Of a stretch of 64,000 nucleotides of DNA, positions 12,330 to 24,014 are shown in pieces; the first letter of the stretch is position 1; every line of letters starts with the position of its first letter. The DNA is from Ursus arctos (Eukaryota > Chordata > Mammalia > Carnivora > Ursidae): contig NW_026622985.1 of the NCBI RefSeq assembly GCF_023065955.2, positions 77,489,931-77,553,930 of the forward strand. The letters run 5' to 3'. Below the pieces are notes generated by a model. It saw only the letters and a list, made by a program, of their open reading frames with translations. It was not told where the DNA came from and ran no database searches. The position numbers were made by a program, and so were the translations under genes.

Positions 12330-14760
12330 AATTTTATGACAAAAATCAAGTGTCCATCACATAGATTAAGCAATAAATAATTAAAATTTAAATAAATAGC
12401 TAAATCTTTCTGTGCATCCCTATCTAATCATACTCTCTTCCATGTCTTCCCCTCCCACACACATATACCCTTCAGGTAACATTTTTGCTCGATTTCATAG
12501 TAGTCAATATGATGAGTGTCTTTACATTTTGGGGAGATAAATATGCATTCCTATAAAGTATGTACAGTAATATTTTACATGTTTATGTTTTTCTATGTAA
12601 TAAGTGATATCTCATTGATCTTTCACTTTTCAGTATTATATTTGTCAGCATCATACTCAATGATAAATTGGTATTAGCAAATTTTTATCAATTTTAACAT
12701 TTCATTATGTGATTTTACTAAAATTATTTACTGATTTTACTTCTAATTAACATAGAAGTGATTTTCAGTTGTTACTACTGTGCATTACATTAATGTGAAC
12801 ACTTTTATACATGTTAACATGCACACCTGTATGAGGATTTACCTAGGTATATACATAAGAATGGAATTGATGGGTCTGAGATACTGCCAAATTGTTCCCC
12901 AAAATTTTTATATCAAGTGACATTCTTATTGGCAGTGTATAAGAATTTACATTGTTCCATATTTTAAAAAGCCTAAATATTTATTTCCAATTTGATAATA
13001 TGGTAGGGTAACTCTTTGTGATCTTTATTTTGCTTACACAAGTAAGATAACAGATTTTTATATATAGTTCATGAATTTTAACAGATTTATATATTCATAT
13101 ACCCACCATCTCAATAAGGATGCACAATGATCCCATCATCCCCCCAGGTTCTCTCATGCTGCCCCCATATGGCCAGACTTTCCTCTACCTTCAACACCTG
13201 GCAGCCACAGATCTGTTCTTGCTCCCTCAAGTTTTCCCTTTTAAAAAATTTCATATAAATGGGATTATACAGTCTGTATACTTTTGTGACTGGCTTCTTT
13301 CATTCAACATAAATGTCCTTAAGATCCATCCGTGTTGTTTGATTATGAATACTTCATTCATTTTTATTTCTCAGTAGTATTCCATTTTATGGGTGTACTA
13401 TATAGTTTGTTTATCCATTGACCCATTGAAGGGCATTTAAGTTGTTTGAGTTAGGACAATTATTAAATAAAGCTGCTATAAAACAACCATGGACATTTGC
13501 AAGAATTTGCAAGAATATAGGCTGTCTTTTCTTTAGGGAAAATACCTAGGAATATGATTGCTAAGTATATGTTTAACTTGCCAAGAAATTATCAAACTAT
13601 TCTCCAAAGAGGCTGTGTCCCCCCAGTACATTAAGAGAATTCCAGTTATCTTACACTGTCGCTAGCACTTGGTATTGTCAGTTGTGCTCGTTATAGCCAT
13701 TCTACAGGTGTGTGGTGGTACTACTATCTCCTTTTGATTTCAACGTAAATTTTCTTAGGATAATTCTGTTGAACATCTTTCCTGAACATATTTGTCATCT
13801 GTGTATCTTCTTTGGTGTAGTGACTATTCAAATATTTGTCCATTTTTAAAATTGTTTTTTTTTTTTTGTTTCCTTATCGTTAAAGTCCCAACTTTTTTGT
13901 GGATTTTGCTTTTGTTCTCATTTTTAAGAACTTTTTGCATAATCCAAGGTCATTGAGATGTGCTCCTGTGTTTTCTTTAAATGGTTAATAATTTTCTGTT
14001 TCACCTTTAGATACATGATCCATTTTGAGTTAATTTTAGTAAAGCTGTGAAGAACAAATTAAGGTTCATTTTCATGTATATATCCAGTTGATCAAACATC
14101 ATTTGCTAAAGACACTATTCTTTCTCCATTGAATTTCCTTTGCATATTTGTAAAAAATCAATTGATGATATTTCTGTGGTGATAGTAGTTCTTTCTCACT
14201 AATCTATGGGCCTGTCCTTCTTCTAAGACCACAAAGTCTTCATTATTGTAGCTATAACAATCCTTAAAATAACATAGTGTAAGCCCTCCTAACTTTTTGT
14301 TTTATTACCAAAATAGTTTTGACTGTAATTTACATTTTCTTATAAATTTGTTGTTGTTGTTTTTTGCATTTTCTTATGAATTGTAGAAGGCCTTCTCCGT
14401 ATTTACAAAGAAATACTGCTGGAATAGTTTTGGAGACATTGTTTACTTATTTGATAGTATGGTGATAGATTTTAATAGACAAATTGAATTGCTTTCCATA
14501 TATTTCTATTTTCTGAAAATATTATGTTATGACAGTTATGTGTTTCCTAAAAACTTTTTAGTAAACCATTTGCCTTGAAGTTTTGCCTTGAAAGTAAAGT
14601 TCTGGTTGCATTTCCACATTCTTTTAGTTGCAGTAAATCTATATATAAATTCAGAGGATTGCCATCAGAACTATGCTGGGCCCTTAAATTCATGAGTTCT
14701 GTATGTCTTCAATAGTAAATCATTCATTCTTTTTATCTGCATTTTATTTTTAACATGCAG
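12330..14760 (-). mobile_element. Long decayed L1 LINE, antisense (3' UTR into ORF2)
   Basis: Read backwards, this is old L1. From about 13080 the 3' UTR landmarks are clear: 'tacccaccatctcaataagg', 'cagccacagatctg', 'ataaatgggattatacagtc', 'gtagtattccattttatggg', and 'ttgacccattgaagggcatt'. Then comes the ORF2 C-terminal part: 'tattctccaaagaggctgtg', 'ccattctacaggtgtgtggtggta', 'tgatccattttgagttaatt', 'cagttgatcaaacatcattt', 'actaatctatgggcctgtcc'. The 12330-13040 part repeats similar 3' UTR-like motifs ('gaatggaattgatgggtctg' near 12862), so it may be a second, older L1 copy next to it. No frame of useful length survives. The element continues beyond the SINE at 14870. Confidence 0.75.
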
Positions 14761-14869
14761 ATCTCACTTATGTTTTATTAGATTTATATGTTAGTATTTC
14801 AATATTTTAGAGGTACAGTAAATAGTATAATAGATAAATTGGCTCCCAATTGGTTTTCTTCGTTTTTTG

Positions 14870-15104
14870 TTTTTTTGTTTTTGTTTTTGTTTTATTGAGA
14901 GAGTGAGTGCATGGGCACATGAGCAGAATGGGTGGGGAAAGTGTGGCAGGGGAAGGGCAGAGGGAGAGGGATAGAGAGAATGTTAAGCAGTCTCTACACC
15001 CAGAATGGAGCCTGCCTCTGGGCTTGATCTCACTACCCTGAGACCATGACTTGAGCCGAAATCAAGAGCCAGACGTTTAACTGACTGAGACACCCAGGCA
15101 CTCC
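14870..15104 (-). mobile_element. SINEC (older type), antisense, inside L1
   Basis: The reverse-complemented SINE runs from a T/G-rich tail (TTTTTGTTTTATTGAGAGAG) through a GGGAAGGGCAGAGGGAGAGG body to the head, GAGACACCCAGGCACTCC. The sequence before it and the sequence after its head both read GGTTTTCTT(C/G)G, probably the target-site duplication in a T-rich target. It interrupts the antisense L1 that lies on both sides. A 138-codon minus-strand frame at 14983-15399 starts outside and runs through the SINE. It is an artefact of the repeat and not a gene. Confidence 0.88.
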
Positions 15105-15235
15105 GGTTTTCTTGGTTTTCTTTGTTTTTTGTTTTTGTTTTGCTTATTACTTGATTTATTAGAGAAGTCTCTTCAACATAAAAAGAAGGAGGGGTGTCAG
15201 GGATGGGGAGCAGGGGTCTGGAGCTGCATATGTTA

Positions 15236-15800
15236 CTCGGGGCCAACAGTGGCTGCACAGTTATATACAGAAATAAAATTGATTTTTGTATGATGACTGT
15301 ACTCTGCAACATTCTGAACTCACCTGGTTTGAAGAGATTTCCTGTAGATCTTTGGGGATTTTTCGCTTGAACAATCATGTTGTCTGCAAATAGGGACAAT
15401 TTTTTACTTTATTTCTAATCTTCCTGACTTTATTTTTCGACCATAGTTCATTGGTTAGGGCTTCTGGTTCAATGTTGAATGGGAGCAATGTTTACAGTTT
15501 TAGGAGGAAATAATTCTGACATTCACAATTAAGAATAATTTTAGGTTTGGGTAGATGCCATTTACAGGCACTTCAGTATGGCAGAGTTTTTAACATAGAT
15601 TATGTTGCTTTTTTTCAGCTGCATTTTGTGCAATTGATATGACTGTTTTTTTTTTTTTCTGTTTTACTTCCTTACAATAGTGAATTGTATTGATTTCTTT
15701 TCAAATGATGAACCATCTGTTCATTCTTGGGCTAAATTCCAATTGGTCATGATGTGTTTTCTATTTTTCGTTAGTTTGGTTCTTTGTTTTAACTAGTATA
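15236..15800 (-). mobile_element. Decayed L1 ORF2 (reverse-transcriptase region), antisense
   Basis: Landmarks of the antisense L1 RT region are visible: 'tgactgtactctgcaacatt', 'tcctgtagatctttggggat', 'caatcatgttgtctgcaaat' (the reverse complement of the segment that in intact L1 encodes the RT catalytic FADD area), 'gggcttctggttcaatgttg', 'cattcttgggctaaattcc'. It continues the L1 at 12330-14760, with the SINE and about 130 bases of unassigned T-rich DNA between. The reading frame is destroyed by indels. Confidence 0.75.
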
Positions 15801-15965
15801 CATCACAAATTTAAATCTGTCTACTTACATGTATTTCTCTGTCCTTCCATTAGAAGGACATAAGCCTTTGAAAGCAAGAATCCTATAGGGATTTTTTCAA
15901 AATATTTTACATATATTATATTTAGCCCAGTACTTGGCACAGACTTGGCAGTCCACACTTCTGAA
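15801..15965 (+). mobile_element. L2 LINE 3' end fragment, sense
   Basis: A short stretch with the L2 terminal pattern: 'attagaaggacataagcctt', 'gaaagcaagaatccta', then 'agcccagtacttggcacaga'. It is strongly diverged and fits the same family as the L2 end near 8.6 kb. Confidence 0.55.
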
Positions 15966-16141
15966 GGAAAGGAAAAAGGGATAAAAGATAGAAGAAATAA
16001 CAAGGAAATTTGTGTTTCCGTGACAGTGTATTTCCAATCAACTATGTGTCAAATATTCTGTGCCCTAAATTGCATGCAGATATCACCTGCCAGAAGTTAA
16101 AGTTTAGTTAATTTAAATAATTGTTTAAATTTCGATAGCTT

Positions 16142-16360
16142 GGGGCACCTGGGTGGCTCAGTCAGTTAAGCTAAGTGTCTGCCTTTGGCTCAGGTCATGA
16201 TCCCTGTCCTGGGATGGAGCCCAGCATTGGGCTCCCTGCTCTGTGGGGAGTCTGCTTCTCACTCTCCCTCTGCCTGCCACTCCCTCTGCTTGTGAGCTCT
16301 CTCTCTCTTTCTCTCTCTGTCAAATAAAACCAATCTTAAAAGAAAACAATAAAATAAAAT
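16142..16360 (+). mobile_element. SINEC, sense
   Basis: The head GGGGCACCTGGGTGGCTCAG is followed by a full body ('ctccctgctctgtggggagt', 'ctgcttctcactctccctct') and a (CT)n/CAAATAAAA tail. GATAGCTT occurs just before the head (16134-16141) and just after the tail (16364-16371), within a slightly longer imperfect match. This is probably the target-site duplication. The type resembles the 50.9 kb copy (CTCAGGTCATGATC body) rather than the GGGCGTGATCCCGG body of the youngest copies. Confidence 0.93.
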
Positions 16361-16371
16361 CGTGATAGCTT

Positions 16372-18184
16372 ATAATATAACAATAGCTGAATATCAGAAA
16401 TAATCATATTCTAAGACATCCAAAAAATGTCTCAGGAAAAAAATCTTATACATATTTTCCAGAAGAATATCATGTACTCAACAAAATAACGGTGTGAAAT
16501 AGGTAAATAATATGAAATTCCTAATCTTTCTCTTCTTTCCTAATTAAAAAAGATACAGAAGAATAAATTGAGTAGTTAATAAAATATAATACATTATTAA
16601 TTCCTCAGTGAAGTGTTATTTAACATTATTGTAAAAGATTCTGTCACATAGATTTATTCACACATATATTACACACATATATTACATACATAGTGTGTGT
16701 GAGTGTAATTGTAAAGCTCAAACTATATAAATGTTGGTTATTAATCATTAGTTGTTAATTACTATAAACATAATGTGACATTACTATAAATCTATCTTAT
16801 TAATCTCAGACTCATACTCTTACCCTCTATTTCATGATTATGTAAAACTTTGAACTAAAGTGTGGGAATGTTCTGACACACAAAAAAATTTCCTCATTAT
16901 GTAATAATCATATCTATACTGCATCCAATTTTTCATATGATCTCCAATATCACCTGATTATCCTTTATCATAGAATGAAAAACCTGCTGTCCATTGTTAA
17001 AGAACAGTCTCTCCTTTATACAAAATCATATAAACACCAATGACATTTAACTAAATTTATTTTTATCTGCTACAGGATTGAATTAACCAAATGTTTTTAA
17101 AGCTTTGCACACTGGATTATATAGTAGGAAATTTTCTGTTTGAGAAATTTCAGCATACTGAGAATGCCCTCTGGATCCATAATGCCACCCTCAACTTGGT
17201 TTACTGGGGATTAAAATGCCATAATTAGAATTTTGTTTCTTTGGATACAGGCTCTTTATATAAATGAAAATGCTCAGTTAAAGAAAGCACTAAGTATTTT
17301 CTATCATTTATATAACAGAATAGACTAATGGATAAGACCTTCACCTGAAAGAAAAATTACCAAAATTGGAAAGGACCAGAGAGGTCGCTGAAACTTGAGC
17401 CAAGTGTCACTGCCATAAAATGGTTCTGGAACTTGCTAAGTTTAACCTTTTCTATGTCAAAGTTAGGTCTTATCCAGGGTGGCAAGTGGCACAAGTGTTC
17501 ATAATGGGGTAATAACTGGAATCCAGCATCACTAGAATCTTACAGAATTCCTTTGTGAAGTGTTAAAGTTCACTTTTGAGAATCTTCTCACAGCAATTTT
17601 TAGATGAAAAGTTGTGGGTGACTTTCCTTTTTCCACTTGGGACCATATGGAATGGTATTCACTTTTTAAAACCATCTGTCATGCAGCACCTTAATCTTCA
17701 TACATCAAGTAGAGGAGAATAAGAACATCTGACTTTGCAGAGATAAAGTTAACACGACAAGATGTCAACCAGACTCTTTTCTATGGTGCTTCCAATATTT
17801 TGTCAAGGCACTTTGAGATCTTTTCAGTTAGCTGTCTTACGGGCTTAAGAAAGCAGAGAACACAATGCCTATTTTAGAAACTGGTAAATGTCATTACTTC
17901 CTTGCCAATATGTTTTTTTTAATTCATTTAGTTCTTCAAAAGGTGAACCTGAGCTGAATTTCCCCCTTTGGAGGTGACATTGCCTATATTATATTTATTA
18001 AAGCATCATAAATTATAAAGCTTACCATAAATAATATTTTATTGATATCAAGTACCAGTGTTTTCTTTAAAAAGAAACTTAGGCAAGACTAAGTATAGAA
18101 GAGGTAGACTGCAGTCATCTTTTTACCCTTTACTTGAAAATTTGTGGAATTTAGGGTCCCCCCCCAAAAAAAAGCTAGCACAAC
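16372..18184. other. Unclassified AT-rich DNA
   Basis: No gene or named repeat found in this 1.8 kb. A CA/TA-rich microsatellite-like patch lies at about 16662-16712 (acacatatattacacac, then gtgtgtgtgagtgta). Sequence at 17340-17900 is less AT-rich and looks unique, but I see no exon structure or frame in it. Confidence 0.5.
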
Positions 18185-18665
18185 CAGAGTAATTGAGGGC
18201 ACTTTAACATAGGAACAACTTTATTTACAAAGATAAAAGTAGAATTATGAGAAAAAAGTAAAAGTAAACAACCCAAAGGAAGCAAGAGCTGAGAGTATTC
18301 ACCACTCCTCGTCTTGAAGAAAATAAGACAGGGGTAGGCTGATAGAATGAAACAAGAGCTACAGCTGAATTAAAAGGGGCACTTGACCCTAAAGATGAAC
18401 TATGTGGCCTTAGGGAGAGAAAAGTATCCACTTCCAGTTTAAGGGTATCAGGAAAGAAACTGGGGGAAAATATATTCTGACCTCTTCCTCCCCCTCTCTC
18501 TTACCATACTGGTGCCCCCTATTAGCTAAAACCGCACAGAAACTAGAGGACAAGAAGCCTAATTGATAGAGCCCAAATAAGTCAGCTTCCTGAAACATTA
18601 AATTATAAAGAATTATAAAAAGTGGTCCTATAGTGAGAATTAGAAAATATCTAACACAATAATCC
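18185..18665 (-). repeat. Ancient interspersed repeat, probably LTR-type, antisense (unassigned)
   Basis: The phrase order 'ctggtgccccctattagcta', 'agaaactagaggacaagaag', 'cctaattgatagagcccaaa', 'taagtcagcttcctg' follows a common old mammalian repeat that I know by pattern but cannot name. A preceding C8/A8 junction at 18157-18173 and 'ggaacaactttatttac' would fit the edge of an antisense element. Two minus-strand frames here (85 and 68 codons) show no recognisable protein family. Confidence 0.4.
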
Positions 18666-20285
18666 ACTGAAAGTATTGTATTCCCTTATCACCTTTAGAC
18701 TCACCAAAATATGGAGGACAGAGTGTAGGGAATTATTTAGTCAGCCAGTTAACATCTGGAATATAGGAAAAAAATTAATCCTGTGGAGATCTGCAGAGAA
18801 GAGTCATCAAAATCTCAATTTTGAGGATACTGCTTCTAGAATTTTTAAATGTAACATCAACATATAGGTAGGTGTTCATTGGACTTATATTAGATTACAA
18901 ATATTAGGCTCTGTATTTTGATGATACAGGAGATAGAAGACATAAGACTTGCCCTCAAGATGATTTATCTAATTGGAGAAAAATAACAAACATACATCAA
19001 AAAATAACAAAGGATACAAGAAGAGGTAAAGATCAATCTTTTTCTGTTTGGTCTAGACTTAAAGTATTAAAAGTACTAAGAAGGGACAAATAGATATAGT
19101 AGTAGAAAACACTTACTGATTAGACCATGTAGAGAAAATAAGACATTCCAGAAGTTTTAAGAAGCCAACATTAAATATATGACATAATTAGGAATTGGAA
19201 GAGATTGAATCAAACATGTTGAAGAATTTTGTAGATAAAGTCATATATCAAGAAAAATATAAAAGCAGATTTATATTTTATTGCTTCTTTTCTGGAAATA
19301 TTTGGCTCTTTATGGCAAATTTTTAAAAAAGCCTCCTATATATTAGTGGAGAGGGAAGCTGAGAGAGAAATGTCAAAATAGAGGAACAGTCTTGTTTCTC
19401 TCACCATAGGAAATCTACATGAAAACAAACAAACAATACATCATCAAACTAATTCAGATATGTTTTAGATGCTCGCTTCATTCCCTGGGGGATCTTTTTC
19501 TGAGCCAATATCAACTATTCAAAGTAATTTTAAGGAAAATCTCAATTAAGCAATGAACATATTACTACCTCACTCAAGTATTATCAGTCATCAGTCTCTC
19601 TCCTTGATATCATTATAAATATATAGTAGTGGATCAATCATGATGTGCCATATAGTGATTTTGGATAAAGAAAAATTATTTTCTTCTGTCCAGACTAACC
19701 ATGAAGCTATGAAGTTGTCTGTTTATACATTTATACATTTATAGATTTTCAGTTAAAGATGTCCAGAAATCTAAAATCCACAAACCTTAAATATAAGATT
19801 GGTTTTCATGATTTAATCTTAATCCTCAAGGAGAAATTATCCGTAAAATAAAAATGTGAAAATGGCTATTAGCTGGCAGTGGTTGACATTTGAGTTAGAA
19901 ATGCTTCAGCTAATATCAGAAAAGCAAAAAAGATTAAAAAAAAAAAGGTAGAGGGTGGAGAGTTACTGATGGGGCAATTGTCAAATCCTCCTAGTTTTCA
20001 ATTGCTTTTATTTCATTTTTTGGGCAAAAGTTGTAAATTTGAAGAAAAGCTAGAAAAGTAGATCTAGACAAAGGGTACCAAACAGATGTAACAATAATTC
20101 AAGCATAGGTTATTTACTATTCCTCCTTGTAAATAATTAGCTGTACTAAAGTAAAATGTGAAAAGAAACTGATATATGAAGAGCAATAATATGTATGAGT
20201 ATTACCAGATTTCCTTTAGTAGAAATATGAAAAAGTCCCAGAAAAACAGCGAAAATCATGAATTGTAATTGGCAAGCCATTTTAG
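18666..20285. other. Unclassified AT-rich DNA with faint old repeat
   Basis: No gene found. The 18895-19260 part carries faint traces of the ancient repeat seen at 11 kb and 56 kb ('agacttgccctcaagatgat', 'aagacattccagaagtttt'), too eroded for a firm call. The rest is plain AT-rich sequence with short A-runs. Confidence 0.4.
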
Positions 20286-20668
20286 AATAAGCATGCCATG
20301 GAATATTACTCAGTCATAAAAAAGAATTTAATCTTGCCATTGCAACATGAAAGGAGTTAAAGTATTATGCTAAGTAAAGTGAGTCAGTCAGAGAAAGACA
20401 AATACCATGTGATTTGACTCATATGTGGAATTTAAGGAACAAAATAAATGAACATAGGGAAAAAAAAAGAGAGAGGCAAACCAAGACACAGACTCTTAAC
20501 ACTAGAGAACAAATTGATGGATACTCGTGGGGAGGTGGGTGGGGAGATGGTTTAAATAGGTAATGGGGGATTAAGGAGTACTTGTCATGAGCACTGTGTG
20601 TTGTATGGAAGTGTCAAATCACTAAATTTTACACCTGAAACTAATAAAAAGTAGAAAAAAATAAATAT
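20286..20668 (+). mobile_element. Carnivore L1 3' end, sense (5'-truncated)
   Basis: This begins at the end of L1 ORF2 and runs through the 3' UTR. ATGGAATATTACTCAGTCAT near 20299 is a highly conserved L1 landmark. Others in order are 'agtattatgctaagtaaagt', 'gtcagtcagagaaagacaaa', 'ggaatttaaggaacaaaata', 'gattaaggagtacttgtcat', 'gagcactgtgtgttgtatgg' and 'acacctgaaactaataaaaa'. The copy is only moderately diverged and is of carnivore L1 type. It retains no functional domain, because less than 0.4 kb of the normal 6 kb or so is present. No clear target-site duplication was seen. Confidence 0.88.
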
Positions 20669-21005
20669 AAATATCTCAAAATCCTTTCATATTTTTCTGC
20701 TTTGTTAGCAGTTGTTGTACTGAACAATTAGTTCACTAAAAGAAATCCTTTGCCTTTCATTTTTATTTATTTGAGCTTATTCCCTATGATGAAGATTCCA
20801 CTTTATTTTCCATACAATATCAGAAGCAAAACAAAGTAACAACTCTGAGTGGATAACAATGTATGTTATAAAATAAGTTAGAGACTAAGACATCTAATAC
20901 TATATGTAATCAAAATTGTTTACAAGATAGTAAGATATACTTTAAATGAAAATATTCTAGTAAAACATTTATAGTAAAGATTAGTGAAGAATACACACTC
21001 CAGAT
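20669..21005. other. Unclassified AT-rich spacer
   Basis: No gene or named repeat seen. Confidence 0.5.
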
Positions 21006-21385
21006 GTGTGGGTTGATAATTTCACCATTTCAAAATGTCCCTTTACTCACTGGTAATTTATATCAGATAAATCACTCCAGCCTTCTTATGTTTACTGTTT
21101 GCATGGTTTATTTTTTTCCAAGCATTTCATTTCAGCCAATCTATATATCCATATTCAGTGTATATCCTTCAGACGGCACATAGTTGAGTATTCTTTTTTA
21201 CCCATTCTGAGGATCTCGGCCCTTTAACCACAGTGTTTATGCCATTACCATTTAATGTAATTATAGATATGGTTATGTAAAATGGATCTGTCATCTTACT
21301 TGCTTCCTGTTGGTCTCCTGAATTTTTCCTCTGTTGTTTCTATTCTGCCTTCTCTTGAATTATTGAATATTTTTTATATCCAGTA
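21006..21385 (-). mobile_element. Old L1 fragment, antisense
   Basis: 'tttactgtttgcatggttta', 'acggcacatagttgagtatt', 'ttttacccattctgaggatc' and 'taccatttaatgtaattata' follow the same antisense L1 segment that appears at 36.2-36.5 kb ('gattactgtttgcatggtat', 'cattctgccaatctcc', 'ttacatttgattactg'). It is strongly diverged, with no frame. Confidence 0.6.
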
Positions 21386-22149
21386 GGAGTAGTGGGAATG
21401 GCTTATAGGGCGTGACACTCCTAACAGCAAAATAAATGGGCAGGCAGCAACAAGGAAGCTACTTAATGTATACAACTAGAAAAAAGCAAGGATGGATAAT
21501 AGGATGATGAAAATGGTCACCCAAGTAAAAAGAGACAACCTTTGCTCAGTTCTTAGACAGAAACCAATTTTTAAGTCACCAAAGAGGTGACTTCATCCTA
21601 AGAAAAGCAATACCACATTGCTGCAATACCACTTTGAGTATTTATTATAATGATATAACCAGTTCTACCTTATTATGAAATTTTGACCATACACCAGGAT
21701 GACCATAAAACTGGTAAAAGAATATCAAGACTGCTGAAGACTGTTGGACACAGGATCTGAGTTGATACTGATATCCAGATAACCAAAGAATTATCATGCA
21801 AACCATGTTGGAATTGGGGTTTATTGAGGTCAGTTAAATGAAGAAGCCTAGCCAAAGTCTACCTCACAGTGTGACCATTGGTTCAAGTAATAATACCCAG
21901 TAGTTGTGTCTTCAGTCTTCGTATTATTAGAATTAGGCTCTTAGGTTGTAAAGTAAAATCTGTCGTAATGGGAAGAGTGAAGAAGCAGCCTCTGAAATAG
22001 TCCTTTCCATTTTAAAGAAGTAAATGCAAACATTTTAAGGAAGTAAATGCCAAATTGCATGTCATGGCGGCTAGTAAGGATGAGCAGTCATTAGAAACCT
22101 AAAAGATGCAGAGTTGGTGTTCCCTGTCATCTGTCCCTTTTATTTGCCA
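21386..22149. other. Unassigned DNA upstream of ERV pol relic
   Basis: The texture differs from the L1 on its left and could be the eroded upstream internal part of the retrovirus-like element that follows, but I cannot match it. It contains an imperfect 23-bp tandem duplication (22009-22031 and 22032-22054, unit ATTTTAAAGAAGTAAATGCA and on). Confidence 0.35.
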
Positions 22150-22855
22150 GTGTAGCCCTGAAGAAACCAAATGAATGGTTCCTGAAGAATGACTGTCGAC
22201 TGCTAGAAGCTCAACCAAGTTGTGGCCTGCAGCACAGCTGGTTGGCTAGACATGGTTATTTTGCTAGAACAGATTAATAAGGGAATGGCTACATGGAGAT
22301 AGTAATTTACTGGATAAATCCTCTTTTTGGTTCTGTTCTGGCTAGAAACAGGATCACAAGCAGTTTGTGTTCATTTTGGATGGACCACGATATTCATTTA
22401 TACTTTGCCTCAGGGCAGTGTTAATTCTGCTGCCCTCTGCCTAAGATAGAGCCTGAAGAGCGCTCGGCCACCTGAAAACCCAGGAAAATGACACTGATCT
22501 ACTACATCCATGACGTCATGCTACTCAGATAAGATGCATTAAATGTGTGAATAGTATGCTGGAGGACTTGATAAAATGCACACACTCCACAGGAGAGAGA
22601 GAAACTGCCACTTTGCTGAAACAGGTAGGGATCTAGCGGTCAGGGATATGCCTTCCACAGTGAAAGTCAAACTGATTCATGTAATCTCCACTACCACCAA
22701 GAAGGAAGCACAGCATGTGGGAGCCTCTGTAGGTTCTGGAGGCAAGACACTCCACACCTAGGAAAACTCACCCATCTCTAATATTCAATGATATGGAAGG
22801 CTATGAGTTTTGAGTGAGACTTGGAGTAGTAAAGGGGTCTTCAGAAGGCTAACGC
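22150..22855 (+). pseudogene. ERV-L-type endogenous retrovirus pol relic (RT and following region), frameshifted
   Basis: Read in several frames, the plus strand follows the pol order of a class III (ERV-L-like) endogenous retrovirus. An RT fingers/palm segment (22370-22445) contains QFVF, then YSFI, then a segment matching the conserved LPQG region with an N-S-A-A-L-C continuation in the next frame. About 20 codons later the catalytic box appears as YIHD (22501-22515), where the family has YxDD, so the first catalytic aspartate is replaced by histidine. Further on come KKEAQH (near 22700) and, in a shifted frame, RFWRQDTPHLGK (near 22735), a typical ERV-L connection motif. Then an eroded SFE..LE..KGLQKA-like segment ends near 22850. 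Multiple frameshifts and stops make it non-functional. No flanking LTR was identified. The family assignment comes from remembered pol motifs. Confidence 0.75.
22509..22520. promoter_or_regulatory. CRE-like palindrome inside ERV pol relic
   Basis: CATGACGTCATG is a perfect 12-bp palindrome containing the full cAMP-response element TGACGTCA (22511-22518). It lies exactly over the decayed RT catalytic codons. A sequence match is certain; any binding by CREB/ATF proteins is untested, and the central CpG is likely to be methylated in vivo. Confidence 0.35.
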
Positions 22856-23996
22856 TGTGATATAAGAAATATTTTTGAAATATTTTACTAATATATTGCC
22901 AGACATGTTTCAACTATATAATTGATAAAGCATTTACACCAACCAACCACGAGTTTTTTCCTTGCCTGTTACGTCGCTCACTGATAATGTCTTCATGTAT
23001 CGTAATGGCAAAATTCTCACAACACAGTTACTGACAATATTTACTATCCTACCCCCAAAGGAGATTGATAAAAATATACTTAAATAATCGTACACACTAA
23101 GAATTGGGCAAAAGATTGATAGAAGGTAATGTGGTATTTTGTATTCATAACATTATTAAAAACAAGAATCTGAGCTATTCCCTTTAGGTTTCAGAAGATG
23201 GTTTTACTTTCATATTCTCCCACCAGTTTCAGAATTCTGTTAATGTTGATATATTTTAATTACTTCTAGACAAAATAGAACTAATATTTCTTTCATTGCT
23301 CTCTTCTGAAATGAATTCAGTGTGCATCCATTAGAAGGCTCCTTTGACCAAGTCATGAATTGTATCATGATTTAGTGATTTAAACATAATAATAAAGTTG
23401 GCAGGAGGGAAGAAGTAATTGCTTATCTTACATAGAGGAAACTGAAATTTTTTATCTGAGCCTGATAATTCAGAAATTGGTATTTTAAAATACAAATTGA
23501 ACTTACACAAATAACCTCTAAAAGAAATAAAATAACAATTAAGTAAAAATCATGAGAAAGGGGGAGAGGGGAAGTAGATAGTAGCGAAAGTACTCTAAAT
23601 TTTTCAGCTTTCACATGGGAAATAAGAGATGTTAGGGGTTTCAAATGGAAAATAAATGCACACCTTTATTGTTTAGACTTATAGTTTTAATGAATATTAT
23701 AGCTAGAACAGAAATAGATATAAGTGGTTAATTCTGGGAAAGAAGGCTGACATACATGGAGAAATAATTTTATTTTGCATTTTATACCTGTATTTGATTA
23801 TCTTACTATGTATTTATATTAATTTTATGTTTTATGATGTATGATTTTTAAAAGGAATTGCTTTCTGCGGAGAAAAACCTATATATTTGATATATATAAA
23901 ACTGAATTAAAACAAAAGAATAAGATGTATATGTTCTATAGAACAATCTGTTTTAATACAAGAATAAAAGGAGTATTGACACAAGGTCTAAGTATT
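22856..23996. other. Unclassified AT-rich DNA
   Basis: No gene or confidently named repeat seen. Short open frames here have no recognisable family. Confidence 0.5.
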
Positions 23997-24014
23997 GAAA
24001 GTCCTAAGTATTTA

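Noticed and set aside
14983..15399. Longest minus-strand frame near 15 kb (138 codons)
   Set aside because: It reads from old L1 sequence through an antisense SINEC. The C-terminal residues are the translated SINE head, so it is a repeat artefact.
22576..22761. 61-codon plus-strand frame as a small gene
   Set aside because: It is one frame of the frameshifted ERV-L-type pol relic (contains KKEAQH), with no intact domain.
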